This document shows, piece after piece, positions 34,202-43,183 of a DNA stretch of 52,869 nucleotides. Below the pieces are notes generated by a model. That model was not told the DNA's origin and did not search any database. It worked only from the letters and a program-made list of their open reading frames with translations. Numbering within the stretch: position 1 is the first letter of the stretch; the number at the start of each line of letters is the position of its first letter. Origin of the DNA: SURF-25 sp040754255 (lineage in GTDB: Bacteria; Omnitrophota; Gorgyraeia; Gygaellales; Profunditerraquicolaceae); the NCBI GenBank assembly GCA_040754255.1, contig JBFMDA010000005.1, forward strand, positions 1-52,869, given 5' to 3'. Position numbers and translations under genes: made by a program.

Positions 34202-35584
34202 TTAGAAGACGTTCTCCATTTTCATCATGCGCGAACCTTTCACGAGCACGATATCGTCTTTTCCGGGCTTTATTTTCTTGCGCAGGATTTCCTTCGCCCG
34301 GATCGAATCAGCGCACGTAAATACCTGCTGTGTCTCAAGCCCCCGGCTGGCTGCCATTTCTGCCGCGTGTTTTGACAAGCTGCCTACCGCAACAAGCACA
34401 TCACAGGCAGCACTGGCTGCCTCGCCTGCCCGGGCATGAAAGGCGCGGCTATGCCGCCCCAATTCGAACATATCGCCCATAACGCAAATCTTCCTGCCTT
34501 TGACCTTGGTTGCGATCAGGGCCTTAAGCGCCTCATTGAAAGAAAGAGGATTCGCATTGTATGTATCATCAATAAACCTGACTCCGCCGATTGTTCTCAT
34601 CGCAAGCCTGCCGGCAGGAAACTTGAAATCCGCTATTCTTGAAGTTATCGTGCGGTAGTCAAGGCCGAATATGCGCGCTACCGCTACCGCTGCCAAGGCA
34701 TTATAGATATTATAATACCCCATTGTAGGCAGTGTAAATTTATATTTTCGGTTTAGCAGGAACGAAAGACACCCATCGCCACGCGTCACCTTGCTGCTTG
34801 AAAAATCGGCCGCATTGCGCACACCGAAAGAAACCACGAATGGCCTTCTTGTAGCGCTGCGCGTGTTCCTCCTGAACCAGGCATCGTCTTGATTCAAAAT
34901 TGCCACGCACGGATGCGCAAGGCGTGTCACTAAAGAAAACTTTTCTTTGTACACGCCCTGCAATGTGCCAAAGTATTCAAGGTGCGATGGCCCGACATTG
35001 GTAATAACGCCGATATTGGGAGCACAAATCCCGGCCAGCTGCCCCACTTCTCCCGGGTGATTTGTACCTATTTCAACCACCGCGCTGTCAAAAGAAGCAT
35101 TCAGCCTAAGCAAGGTCAGAGGCAACCCGATATTATTGTTCTTTGTCCCTTCGTTCTTAAGGACTTTGTGCCTGGCAGACAAAAGATGGCTTATCATTTC
35201 CTTAGTCGTCGTTTTCCCGTTGCTGCCCGTTACCGCAATGACCGGGACAGGGTATTTCTTCCTTTGGAAACGGGCCAAATCAGCCAAAGCCGCTACCGTG
35301 TCTTTTACTTCTACGACCCCTGTTGTGTTCGCTGCGTTTTTAAGGTTGCGCGTATAGGATGAGGTCTGACCCCTCTGCTTGTCTATGAGCACCAATGAAG
35401 CCCCTTTACGCGCAGCCTGCTCTATGAAATCGTGGCCGTCAAACCTCTCGCCCTTGACAGCGACGAATACATCCCCTCTTGCAAGCGTCCTGGAATCAAT
35501 GGAGATTCCGCCTGCAACGGGTTTTTTGGCTCTTTCGGTAAGTATGCCGCCTGTCGCCCTTAGGATTCCTTCAAGCGTAAACAT
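34202..35584 (-). CDS. murF: UDP-MurNAc-tripeptide--D-Ala-D-Ala ligase
   Basis: MurF adds the D-Ala-D-Ala dipeptide made by Ddl. The 460-residue ligase has the N-terminal GGISIDSRTLARGDVFVAVKG, the ATP loop TGSNGKTTTKEM, EIGTNHPGEV and FIDDTYNANPLS. It overlaps murE by 25 bases; the ATG fits the family start (MFTLEGILRATGG). Confidence 0.96.
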   Translation of the reverse strand: MFTLEGILRATGGILTERAKKPVAGGISIDSRTLARGDVFVAVKGERFDGHDFIEQAARKGASLVLIDKQRGQTSSYTRNLKNAANTTGVVEVKDTVAALADLARFQRKKYPVPVIAVTGSNGKTTTKEMISHLLSARHKVLKNEGTKNNNIGLPLTLLRLNASFDSAVVEIGTNHPGEVGQLAGICAPNIGVITNVGPSHLEYFGTLQGVYKEKFSLVTRLAHPCVAILNQDDAWFRRNTRSATRRPFVVSFGVRNAADFSSSKVTRGDGCLSFLLNRKYKFTLPTMGYYNIYNALAAVAVARIFGLDYRTITSRIADFKFPAGRLAMRTIGGVRFIDDTYNANPLSFNEALKALIATKVKGRKICVMGDMFELGRHSRAFHARAGEAASAACDVLVAVGSLSKHAAEMAASRGLETQQVFTCADSIRAKEILRKKIKPGKDDIVLVKGSRMMKMENVF

Positions 35585-37026
35585 TCTTTTACAACCTCAC
35601 GGTCATCAAAAGGAACGGGCCCGTTCTTAAGTATCTGGCTGTTCTCGTGGCCCTTTCCTGCTACCAGCAGGATGTTCCCCGGCTCGATAAGAGAGACTGC
35701 TTTTTTAATCGCCGCATAACGGTCAACTTCTACCGTATAATTATTTTTTGAAATGCCTTTTTTGATATCGTTAATGATCGCCTCGGGGTCCTCGGAGCGG
35801 GGATTATCGCTGGTAACAACCGCGTAATCTGCCAACTCTGTCACTACGCGCCCCATCTTGGGCCTCTTGGTGGTATCCCTCTCTCCCCCGCAACCAAATA
35901 CCACAATAATCTTTGCGTCTGAAACCTGCCTGAGCGTCTGTATCACGTTCAAGAGGGCATCTTCGGTATGAGCATAATCGACAAATACAAAGAAACCTCC
36001 TCCTGCATCTATCCTCTCGAGCCGGCCGGGGACCGTATCAAAACGCTCAATCGCAGAAATAACGGCTTGCGGCTCTAGCCCTTCCTTAAAGGCCCAGGCG
36101 CACGATGCGAGTATATTATATACGTTATGGCACCCGATGAGTTTCGTACGCACGGGAACTTTTGTGTGCTTGTACGCTAACGTAAATTCAGTATGGGTCA
36201 AATCCATGCGGATAATTGCAGCCATTACATCTGAACGCTCTTCAATCCCATAGGTCACTGCGCGGCACTGGATTAAACCAAGCAGCCTTTTACCATAGCT
36301 GTTATCATTATTGATTACTGCGAAGGAATGCCCGTCCAGGCCTGTAAACAATTTTGCCTTTGCCTGGAAATAGTTCTCCAGGGTGCCGTGGTAGTCAAGA
36401 TGGTCCTGCGTCACATTAGTAAAAATCGCTGAAGAGAAGAATATTCCATCGGTCCGCCCCTGGTCAAGCGCATGGGAAGAAACTTCCATAAAGCAATACC
36501 GTATCCCTTCCCCTGCCATATCATGGAGCAAAGACTCAAGCTCAAGCGGGCCGGGAGTAGTGTTTTTTGAAGGGAATGCACGCTGCCCGAAACGGTGCTC
36601 AACCGTGCCGATCACTCCGGGTAAAAATCCTGCCTCCTTGACTATGGCTTCCCCAAGGTAAGAAATCGTAGTCTTGCCGTTCGTTCCCGTAATCCCCACT
36701 ACCTTGAGTGCAGTTGAAGGTTCGCCGTAAAACACCGCAGCCAGACGGGCCAGCGCGCGGCGGCTGTCGCTTACCTGGATAATGGTTATCTTTCCCTCAA
36801 ACAGCTTGCCGGCTGCCTCATCCTGCAGCAACACTGCGCCTGCGCCCCTTCTAACCGCCTCCTGGATGAAGGCGTGGCCATCTTGTTTGTTTCCTTTAAT
36901 CGCAACAAAAAGAAAACCGGGGGCAACCTGTGAAGAATTACAGCTAATGCCTGCAACCTCAAAATCAGTCAGGCCGGAATAAAGCCGGTATCCCTGTATG
37001 AATTTAATGAGCCCTGTCAGTGTCAT
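35560..37026 (-). CDS. murE: UDP-MurNAc-tripeptide synthetase, meso-DAP-adding type
   Basis: MurE adds the third stem residue. From the chosen ATG the product is 488 residues, with ISCNSSQVAPGFLFVAIKG, the ATP loop GITGTNGKTT (about 110-119) and the C-terminal TSDNPRSEDP. The DNPR motif marks enzymes that add meso-diaminopimelate, so the cell probably has DAP-type peptidoglycan. The open frame extends 43 codons upstream through ftsI; I rejected this because family members begin near LTGLIKFI. The ribosome site before the chosen ATG is weak, which fits coupling to ftsI. Confidence 0.95.
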   Translation of the reverse strand: MTLTGLIKFIQGYRLYSGLTDFEVAGISCNSSQVAPGFLFVAIKGNKQDGHAFIQEAVRRGAGAVLLQDEAAGKLFEGKITIIQVSDSRRALARLAAVFYGEPSTALKVVGITGTNGKTTISYLGEAIVKEAGFLPGVIGTVEHRFGQRAFPSKNTTPGPLELESLLHDMAGEGIRYCFMEVSSHALDQGRTDGIFFSSAIFTNVTQDHLDYHGTLENYFQAKAKLFTGLDGHSFAVINNDNSYGKRLLGLIQCRAVTYGIEERSDVMAAIIRMDLTHTEFTLAYKHTKVPVRTKLIGCHNVYNILASCAWAFKEGLEPQAVISAIERFDTVPGRLERIDAGGGFFVFVDYAHTEDALLNVIQTLRQVSDAKIIVVFGCGGERDTTKRPKMGRVVTELADYAVVTSDNPRSEDPEAIINDIKKGISKNNYTVEVDRYAAIKKAVSLIEPGNILLVAGKGHENSQILKNGPVPFDDREVVKECLRLKES

Positions 37027-38734
37027 TGAATACCAAGACGTTGTCCGCCAAAAGCATTTGATTACTTTTGAAATATCGCAACGCGTCTTTGGCCACATTC
37101 TTAAACACGGGGGCGGCAACCACGCCTCCGAAATAATACGGCCGCGGCTCATCAAGCACTACTACGATGGCAACGGCAGGCTTATCTGCGGGCGCAAAGC
37201 CGATGAATGAAGCGTAAAATTTATCGTGCGAATATGACCCATTTGCCTCAAGCTTCTGGGCAGTGCCGGTTTTGCCTGCGACAGCACAATCATCGAATCT
37301 CGCTAGTTTCCCGGTCCCGTTTTCAATAACGCCTGTCAGTATGTTCCTGAGCCTTGCCGCCGTCTCTTCGGAAATCACCCTCTGCACCTCAACAGGAGAA
37401 AACTGCTTAATAGTTTGTCCGTTTTTGTCCCTGATCTCCTGCACGACATACGGCTTCATCAAGAGGCCGCCGTTGGCAATCACAGAAATCGCCGATGCAA
37501 GCTGTAATGCAGTAACGCCTACCTCCTGCCCCATCGGGACAGCTCCTATGGAGGTCTTAGACCATTGACGAGGCTCTTTTACCATTCCGACAATTTCACC
37601 TGGCAAATCAATCCCGGTCTTGGAACCAAACCCAAAAAGCCTTATGTATTTATAAATCGTATCGCTACCCAGCGCCTGGGCAATTTTACTGACGCCGATA
37701 TTGCTGGACTGTTCGATAACCTCCCTGAATGTAAGCATGCCGTGAGGCCTGTGGTCATGTAGGACGTGATTGGCCAGTTTATAAGAGCCGTTCTCGCAAA
37801 AGATCTTGTCCTCCTCGGTGAACTTGCCCTCCTCCAGGGCAGCAGAAGCGGTGACGATCTTGAAAACCGACCCCGGTTCGAATAAGTCACAGACAGCACG
37901 GTTACGCAACAGATCTGTCGTGCTGCTGGCATAGGCGTTAAGGTCGACTGAAGGCCGGTTAGCCAATGCCAATATCCTTCCGGTGTCTGGCTCCAGTACC
38001 ACGATACTGGCGCCCTTGGCATGGTACATTGTGTAGGCCTTGTCCAGCTCGCGTTCTGCAATATACTGGATTACTTCATCTATCGTCAATACCACATCAT
38101 AGCCGTCTTTGGGCTGCATCATATTTTCATAAAAATTGAGCTTGTTTTGCCGCGCATCGCGAAGCACTAAAGCCCATCCGGCTTCGCCTCTTAAATACTT
38201 ATCGTAATAAAGCTCTATGTCCTCAAGACCTCTGTTATCAAGGCCTGCAAACCCGATAAGATGGCTGGCAAGATACCCATTCGGGTAACTTCGCTTACTC
38301 TCTTTTATGAACCCCAGCCCTTTGAGCTTAAGCTGTTTTACCGCTTCTGACTGCGTAGCCGTCAATTTTCTCGCAAGCCATACAAAATATTTTTTTCTTG
38401 ATAGCCTTTCTTCCAGGAATGAACGGCTGACGCCTAAGATGGAGGGTAGTTTTCTTATGATATCTTCTTTCTCTGCTTCGGAAAGCTCAATGGGGCTTGC
38501 GTAAAGAGAATCAACGGCCAGGTTGACTGCCTGCGGTCTTAGGCTCGCATCAAAGATAGTGCCCCTGCGGGGCTCAAGCTCAACCAGTAGGTTATGTTGC
38601 CTGTTGGCAAGGTTTTTAAGGTATTCAGAATGGAAGCATTGAACGAAAAAAAGGCGGACACTGCAGATCAAAAAGAAAATGACAAAAATGAAGAATACCG
38701 CTTTTGCCCTGCGGCTATAATTGGATGTATACAC
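37004..38734 (-). CDS. ftsI: Division transpeptidase FtsI (PBP3)
   Basis: FtsI cross-links septal peptidoglycan. The 576-residue class B PBP has one membrane helix (about 10-32), a pedestal region with EPRRGTIFD, and a transpeptidase domain with S289-V-F-K292, S343-S-N345 and K488-T-G490. There is no PASTA domain at the C-terminus. It lies 9 bases after ftsL and overlaps murE. Confidence 0.96.
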   Translation of the reverse strand: MYTSNYSRRAKAVFFIFVIFFLICSVRLFFVQCFHSEYLKNLANRQHNLLVELEPRRGTIFDASLRPQAVNLAVDSLYASPIELSEAEKEDIIRKLPSILGVSRSFLEERLSRKKYFVWLARKLTATQSEAVKQLKLKGLGFIKESKRSYPNGYLASHLIGFAGLDNRGLEDIELYYDKYLRGEAGWALVLRDARQNKLNFYENMMQPKDGYDVVLTIDEVIQYIAERELDKAYTMYHAKGASIVVLEPDTGRILALANRPSVDLNAYASSTTDLLRNRAVCDLFEPGSVFKIVTASAALEEGKFTEEDKIFCENGSYKLANHVLHDHRPHGMLTFREVIEQSSNIGVSKIAQALGSDTIYKYIRLFGFGSKTGIDLPGEIVGMVKEPRQWSKTSIGAVPMGQEVGVTALQLASAISVIANGGLLMKPYVVQEIRDKNGQTIKQFSPVEVQRVISEETAARLRNILTGVIENGTGKLARFDDCAVAGKTGTAQKLEANGSYSHDKFYASFIGFAPADKPAVAIVVVLDEPRPYYFGGVVAAPVFKNVAKDALRYFKSNQMLLADNVLVFNDTDRAH

Positions 38735-38743
38735 AACAATATG

Positions 38744-39115
38744 TTAGCGATTGAGCGTCTTAGCTTCGGCTTCCCTTTGCACGCCAAAGAGACGATATAC
38801 TAATCTAAGCGTCTTTGAAACACGGTTACTCTCTGAGGTTGCTTTTTGTTTGAGAGAGGCCACTTTCACTAAATAATAATTCTTAGGCATTTGGAAATCG
38901 TTTGTATCCGCCACCCTCCCTGCCAGATGGACCAGGGACGTACTCTGTTTCAGGGAATACCTCAGCTGCGAATTCTTATCGAGGAGATCCTGAAACGCAG
39001 CCGTTTTCGCTTGCCCCTCATACGCCAGCCCTACCACCGCTGACTGCTGCCACACATACGCCAGGGCAATGCTTGTCAGGACGCTTGCGAATACCAAAAA
39101 TCTACAGAGTTTCAT
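38744..39115 (-). CDS. ftsL: FtsL-like bitopic division protein
   Basis: The 123-residue protein has a short N-terminus, one membrane helix (about 5-22) and a helical stretch with coiled-coil character (about 35-65), followed by a basic C-terminal tail. FtsL sequences are poorly conserved, so the call relies on this topology and on its place between rsmH and ftsI, the standard ftsL slot. It would bridge FtsQ to FtsW-FtsI. Confidence 0.75.
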   Translation of the reverse strand: MKLCRFLVFASVLTSIALAYVWQQSAVVGLAYEGQAKTAAFQDLLDKNSQLRYSLKQSTSLVHLAGRVADTNDFQMPKNYYLVKVASLKQKATSESNRVSKTLRLVYRLFGVQREAEAKTLNR

Positions 39116-39121
39116 AACGAC

Positions 39122-40027
39122 CTACTTTCTTTGGGCGACCCTCAATTTAGCGCTTCGGCTCGCGGGATTCTGTTGCACCTCAGAATCGCTTGGGGAACGA
39201 GGCTTCGGCGTCACTATCGATACTATGCCGGCAGCTGCCGCCTTACGGAAACTTAATTTGACAATCCTGTCTTCAAGCGAATGAAAAGAAATAACGCAAA
39301 CCCTGGCCTTTCTCTTCAGCACCGTCACTGCTTTTTCAAGTGCCAACTCCAGCGCCTCAAGCTCCCTGTTTACCGCGATGCGCACCGCCTGGAATGTCCT
39401 CGTTGCCGGATGGATGCGGTAATGCCTGTAGGAAGCAGGCACCGCCCTCATGACAATATCGCTTAACTGAGCGGTAGTAGCAATAGGGTGTTTCTGCCTT
39501 TCCTGGATAAGGGAATGGGCTATCCTGTTATGCCATCGCTCCTGGCCAAAAAGCCAAAGCAGATGAGAAATCTCGTGTTCGTTAAGATTGTTTATCAAAT
39601 CGTATGCCGAAATATAACTGTTACGGTCAAGCCGCATGTCCAACGGCCCTTCCTCCTGAAAGCTAAAACCCCTCTGCGGGTTATCCAGTTGAAAAGAAGA
39701 TATCCCCAGGTCAAAAAGAATGCCATCCACGCCGTTAATGCCCAGGCTCTTTAGGACCGAATCGATATTGCTGAAGTTGCCGTGTATGAACTCGCAGCTC
39801 TCACTGAATTCCCCTAATCTCTCAGCGGCCACGGCAAGAGACTCTTTATCCCTATCAATACCGATGAGCCTACCGCCGGGCATTATGCGCTCGGCAATAC
39901 CAAGGCTGTGGCCTGCAGTGCCGATAGTAGCATCGACAATGACCTTACCCGGGGCAAGGCCTAAATATTCCATTACCTCTTTACGCATCACGGGAATGTG
40001 CAACATCTTTTCCGCCGTCATTATCAT
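39122..40027 (-). CDS. rsmH: 16S rRNA m4C1402 methyltransferase RsmH
   Basis: RsmH (MraW) methylates N4 of C1402 in 16S rRNA. The 301-residue protein has HIPVMRKEVMEYL at the N-terminus, the SAM motif DATIGTAGHSLG, ILFDLGISSFQLD, and the C-terminal VISFHSLEDRIVK. The ATG overlaps the mraZ stop as TAATG, as expected for the conserved mraZ-rsmH pair. Confidence 0.97.
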   Translation of the reverse strand: MIMTAEKMLHIPVMRKEVMEYLGLAPGKVIVDATIGTAGHSLGIAERIMPGGRLIGIDRDKESLAVAAERLGEFSESCEFIHGNFSNIDSVLKSLGINGVDGILFDLGISSFQLDNPQRGFSFQEEGPLDMRLDRNSYISAYDLINNLNEHEISHLLWLFGQERWHNRIAHSLIQERQKHPIATTAQLSDIVMRAVPASYRHYRIHPATRTFQAVRIAVNRELEALELALEKAVTVLKRKARVCVISFHSLEDRIVKLSFRKAAAAGIVSIVTPKPRSPSDSEVQQNPASRSAKLRVAQRK

Positions 40028-40476
40028 TACTGACTGTCCTTGGTATCAATCAACTTTTCGGAGATTTCTTCAAACGCAGGCTGCCAGGTTCCGTAAAATT
40101 CTTTCCACTTGTCCTTCGACCAGATTTCTATCCTGTTAGAGATACCGACGATTACGACCTCTTTCCTGATATCGGCAAATTCCTTGAGATACTGCGGCAG
40201 GAGGATTCTCCCCTGCCTATCCGGCACTACATCGATTGCCCCGGAAAAATAAATACGGTTGAACACACGCGCCTGCTGTTTGGTAAAAGGCATGGTTTTA
40301 AACTTCTGTTCCTGGCTTTTCCATTCCTCTTCCGAAAACATAAATAGGCACTTGTCTAAGCCCCGGGTGACAAAGAACTTCTCGACGAAATTAGCCTTCG
40401 CTACCTCGCGGAATTTAGCGGGCATGATAAGGCGGCCTTTACGGTCTATGGAATGGAAATACTCTCCATAAAACAT
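40027..40476 (-). CDS. mraZ: Transcriptional regulator MraZ
   Basis: MraZ is an AbrB-fold regulator that represses its own dcw cluster in studied bacteria. The 149-residue protein has two repeats with the signature D-x-x-G-R: SIDRKGRLIMP near the N-terminus and VPDRQGRILLP in the second half. GGAGG lies 12 bases before the ATG. The upstream region carries three GTGG boxes at 10-base spacing, which fits autoregulation. It is the first gene of a 16- to 17-gene division/wall operon. Confidence 0.97.
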   Translation of the reverse strand: MFYGEYFHSIDRKGRLIMPAKFREVAKANFVEKFFVTRGLDKCLFMFSEEEWKSQEQKFKTMPFTKQQARVFNRIYFSGAIDVVPDRQGRILLPQYLKEFADIRKEVVIVGISNRIEIWSKDKWKEFYGTWQPAFEEISEKLIDTKDSQ

Positions 40477-40490
40477 AGCTTTTTATGTCC

Positions 40491-40515
40491 TCCACTTTAT
40501 TCCACTTTTCACCAC
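40491..40515 (-). promoter_or_regulatory. Three phased MraZ-binding boxes (putative operator)
   Basis: On the minus strand GTGG begins at three points exactly 10 bases apart (boxes at 40511-40515, 40501-40505 and 40491-40495), each preceded by A/G-A. MraZ of other bacteria binds GTGGG- or AAAGTG-like direct repeats with the same spacing just downstream of the mraZ promoter. The last box overlaps the ribosome site GGAGG, so binding could block both transcription and initiation. Confidence 0.78.
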
Positions 40516-40526
40516 TCAGTAACCAA

Positions 40527-40555
40527 AGTATAGTTACATTTTCCTTTTTTGTCAA
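40527..40555 (-). promoter_or_regulatory. Strong sigma-70 promoter of the dcw cluster
   Basis: Minus-strand TTGACA (40550-40555) and TATACT (40527-40532) are 17 bases apart. The -35 is perfect and the -10 matches five of six. The expected start lies about 40-45 bases before the mraZ ATG, upstream of the three MraZ boxes. Confidence 0.88.
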
Positions 40556-40557
40556 GA

Positions 40558-40579
40558 CAAAAATTTACCTAAATTTTTG
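40558..40579. repeat. AT-rich inverted repeat upstream of the dcw promoter
   Basis: CAAAAATTT and AAATTTTTG face each other across a 4-base loop, immediately before the -35 box. It could act as an UP-like element or a weak end signal for ribF. Next to it (about 40600-40628) are AAGGATAAAGGTAAGG words of the intergenic repeat vocabulary. Confidence 0.55.
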
Positions 40580-40628
40580 CAACACAATATGTAGTGTATA
40601 AGGATAAAGGTAAGGTTATAGGTTGTGG

Positions 40629-41549
40629 TTAGTTACGGTGGGAGGAGAAAAATTTCCTTGCCAAGAGCACATCTTTCTTGATCGCAGCGGCCAAGAGATG
40701 ACTTGAGGAAAATTTCTTGTCATTCCTCATTTTTTGTATGAACCGGATCTCCAGGTCTTTGCCGTAAATTGCTTGATTAAAATCAAGGATGTAGACCTCG
40801 ATACGCTCCGGGGGCTTGTGCCGACGAGAATAGAATGTCGGCCGGTCGCCTATATAGCAGAGCCCGTGCAGTATTTTTTTATTCAACACGACCCTTACCA
40901 GGTAGATGCCCGAAGGAGGCGCCACTTCATGATGGGGATTGATGTTGGCGGTAGGAAACCCCAGCCGCCTGCCTATGGAAAGGCCGCGCGTTACCGTACC
41001 CAGGACACTCACTGGCCGGCCGAGTAATTTTTGCGCCTCATTGAGCTGCCCGCCTTTTATCAGCGCCCTGATAAAAGTGCTGCTTATCGGCCCTGCCTGC
41101 CCTTTGATAGTATCGACTACATTGAGCTTGAAACCGCAATCGAAAGACGACTTTTTCAGCAATGCGACATCACCTTTTGCATTCTTGCCAAACCTGAAAT
41201 TCCTTCCGACGAATACATACGCCGGCCGTATCGACCGGGTGAGGACATTGCGGATAAATTGTTCTGGCTGCCGCTGCGCAAACCGCTTATTGAAACCAGC
41301 TATTACACAGACGTCGATACCCGTGCCGGCGATTAACTGCAGGCGGTGTGTTATCGAATAGAGGCTCTGCTCTTTCTGGGGATGCGGCCAAAAGGTCAAT
41401 ACCATGCTCATGCCGCGTATCCTGCGCGCCTGTTGCACTGTCTTGCGTAAAATAACTTGGTGGGCGGTATGCACTCCGTCAAAAACCCCGATTGCCAGGG
41501 CAACCTTGCGATAATGCGGTATATGGTCAATCCCCCATACTGTTTTCAT
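40629..41549 (-). CDS. ribF: Bifunctional riboflavin kinase/FAD synthetase
   Basis: RibF makes FMN and FAD from riboflavin. The 306-residue protein has the FMN-adenylyltransferase domain (GVFDGVHTAHQVIL, the ISSTFIR motif) and the riboflavin kinase domain with GRRLGFPTANI, GIYLVRV and the ERIEVYILDF motif. It is last in the operon with nrnA and rbfA; truB, which often lies between nrnA and ribF, is absent here. Its substrate is made by the ribD-ribE unit at the right end. Confidence 0.94.
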   Translation of the reverse strand: MKTVWGIDHIPHYRKVALAIGVFDGVHTAHQVILRKTVQQARRIRGMSMVLTFWPHPQKEQSLYSITHRLQLIAGTGIDVCVIAGFNKRFAQRQPEQFIRNVLTRSIRPAYVFVGRNFRFGKNAKGDVALLKKSSFDCGFKLNVVDTIKGQAGPISSTFIRALIKGGQLNEAQKLLGRPVSVLGTVTRGLSIGRRLGFPTANINPHHEVAPPSGIYLVRVVLNKKILHGLCYIGDRPTFYSRRHKPPERIEVYILDFNQAIYGKDLEIRFIQKMRNDKKFSSSHLLAAAIKKDVLLARKFFSSHRN

Positions 41550-41559
41550 TGTATGCTCG

Positions 41560-42537
41560 CTACCTTAATAAAGCCCGTCGGATTTTTTGCAATACCGCAT
41601 TACGCGCGTGCGCAAGCGTCGCATGGATAGTACAGCCGCTGGCGGTCCTATGCCCTCCTCCTCCGAACAACCGGGCAATGGCATTGACGTTCACCTTCCC
41701 TTGAGAACGTAAATTTACCCGTATCCCGTCACGGGGTTTTATATTTTCTTTAAAGAGCGCGGCAACCTCTACACCTTTGATTGCGCGTGCAAAACCGAGA
41801 ATGTGGTCGGTAAGGTCAAGGGTTGCGCTTTTTCGTGCGGCAAGGATTTTGCGTGGGATAGAAAACCAGGCAATTTTGCCCCCGCGGTCACTCTTAAGCA
41901 TTGCAAGAACTTTGGTGATTAGCTGCACATCCGAAAGCGGAATATTGCCGTAAATATTCTTATGAATCTGCGTGATGTTCAAACGGTGAGAAAGGAGCTC
42001 CGCCACTGCCTTATGGGTCCTGGCAGTGGTATTCGGATAACGGAATGAACCTGTATCGGTAAGCATGCCTACATACAACGCCATGGCTGATTCCTTGTCG
42101 ATAGGGACCTTAAAGGCCTTGAATAACCTATATACCATTTCTGCGGTTGAGGAGGCTTCTGCGTCTACCCAATTCACATCTGCGAAATACGTGTTGCTTA
42201 TGTGGTGATCAATATTGAGTACCGGCTTATCGCTACGGCGCATATACTGTACTTCTCCGGCGCGGCTGATATCGGAACAGTCAAGCGCAACAAACACATC
42301 AAAGCGCGGCAGCCGCATCCCTCTCTTTGCCTGTTTGATGCGGAAAATTCCCGGTAAAAACGCATAATCGTAAAAAGAGGCATCGGCATTCACGATAATG
42401 GCTTTTTTATTCAGCTTTCGTAAAAGCCTGTAGAACGCCAGCTCCGACCCTAAGGCATCTCCCTCGACGTTAATATGGGCGGTAAGTAAGAAGCGTTTAT
42501 TTTTTCTTATGCACTCGGCTGCTTTTTTTAGGCTCAT
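41560..42537 (-). CDS. nrnA: DHH-DHHA1 phosphoesterase, NrnA-like
   Basis: The 325-residue protein matches the NrnA family, which degrades short oligoribonucleotides and can dephosphorylate pAp. It has the metal motif HINVEGDALGS (residues 21-31), a VALDCSD motif, the DHH triad in LNIDHHISN, and the DHHA1 motif GGGGHRTASG near the C-terminus. It overlaps rbfA by 41 bases; the start fits the family. NrnA-type enzymes can also clear pGpG, the product of cyclic-di-GMP breakdown. Confidence 0.9.
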   Translation of the reverse strand: MSLKKAAECIRKNKRFLLTAHINVEGDALGSELAFYRLLRKLNKKAIIVNADASFYDYAFLPGIFRIKQAKRGMRLPRFDVFVALDCSDISRAGEVQYMRRSDKPVLNIDHHISNTYFADVNWVDAEASSTAEMVYRLFKAFKVPIDKESAMALYVGMLTDTGSFRYPNTTARTHKAVAELLSHRLNITQIHKNIYGNIPLSDVQLITKVLAMLKSDRGGKIAWFSIPRKILAARKSATLDLTDHILGFARAIKGVEVAALFKENIKPRDGIRVNLRSQGKVNVNAIARLFGGGGHRTASGCTIHATLAHARNAVLQKIRRALLR

Positions 42538-42874
42538 TCGTCGCTCCTATCTCATCTAATACCTGCTGTATCCGTATAGTGTACTCGATTGACCTGTCTT
42601 CCCTAAAATCAAGTTCCGGCACAAACCGCAGCCTTATCCGCTGGCCTACCAGACGCCGGATAAAACCAAGCGCGCTCTCAAGCGCCTTCTGGCATTTCTT
42701 GTAATCCTGGTCATTCCCCAATACGCTAAAGAACACCTTGGCATAACGCAAGTCCTTGGTGAGCTCGACTTTGGTGATGGTAATGAAACCCAGACGCGGG
42801 TCGCTGAGTTCGTCATGGATAATGAGGCTAATTTCTCTTTTTAGCTGCGCCTGGACCATATCATGTCTTAACAT
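42497..42874 (-). CDS. rbfA: Ribosome-binding factor A
   Basis: RbfA binds the 30S subunit late in assembly. The 125-residue protein has REISLIIHDELSDPRLGFITITKVELTKDLRYAKVFFSV, typical of the KH-like fold, and a basic C-terminal tail (KKSSRVHKKK). It sits between ylxP and nrnA as in many bacteria, but nusA and infB are not upstream. Confidence 0.95.
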   Translation of the reverse strand: MLRHDMVQAQLKREISLIIHDELSDPRLGFITITKVELTKDLRYAKVFFSVLGNDQDYKKCQKALESALGFIRRLVGQRIRLRFVPELDFREDRSIEYTIRIQQVLDEIGATNEPKKSSRVHKKK

Positions 42875-42901
42875 AGCTGCTCTCCTCCTGTGCGTGTATC
42901 T

Positions 42902-43183
42902 TTAGATAAGCTCGATACAGTGGTCAATAAGCTCAAGATTACCAAATCCTCCCAAGAAATCCGTGATTCGGGAAAGAACACTGTTCATATGGGCTTTTGT
43001 TTTTTCTACGCCGACTATCGCAAGCGTCGCTTTCTGCCACTTGTCCTCGTCTGCGATTTGGGTAACCGCTACATTGAAACGGTTACGCAGTTGCGCCTTG
43101 ATGCTGTGCAACACCATCCTTTTCGCCTTTAAGGAATTGCTGCCGGGAATCCAGACGCTCACCCTTAAAATGCCGATAATCAT
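42902..43183 (-). CDS. ylxP: DUF503 (YlxP-like) protein
   Basis: This 93-residue protein matches DUF503: an N-terminal ILRVSVWIPGSNSLKAKR, then RNRFNVAVTQIADEDKWQKATLAIVGV and a C-terminal helix. In Firmicutes ylxP lies between infB and rbfA and is linked to ribosome assembly, possibly through RbfA. Here it also precedes rbfA. It is coupled to the upstream gene by ATGA. Confidence 0.9.
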   Translation of the reverse strand: MIIGILRVSVWIPGSNSLKAKRMVLHSIKAQLRNRFNVAVTQIADEDKWQKATLAIVGVEKTKAHMNSVLSRITDFLGGFGNLELIDHCIELI

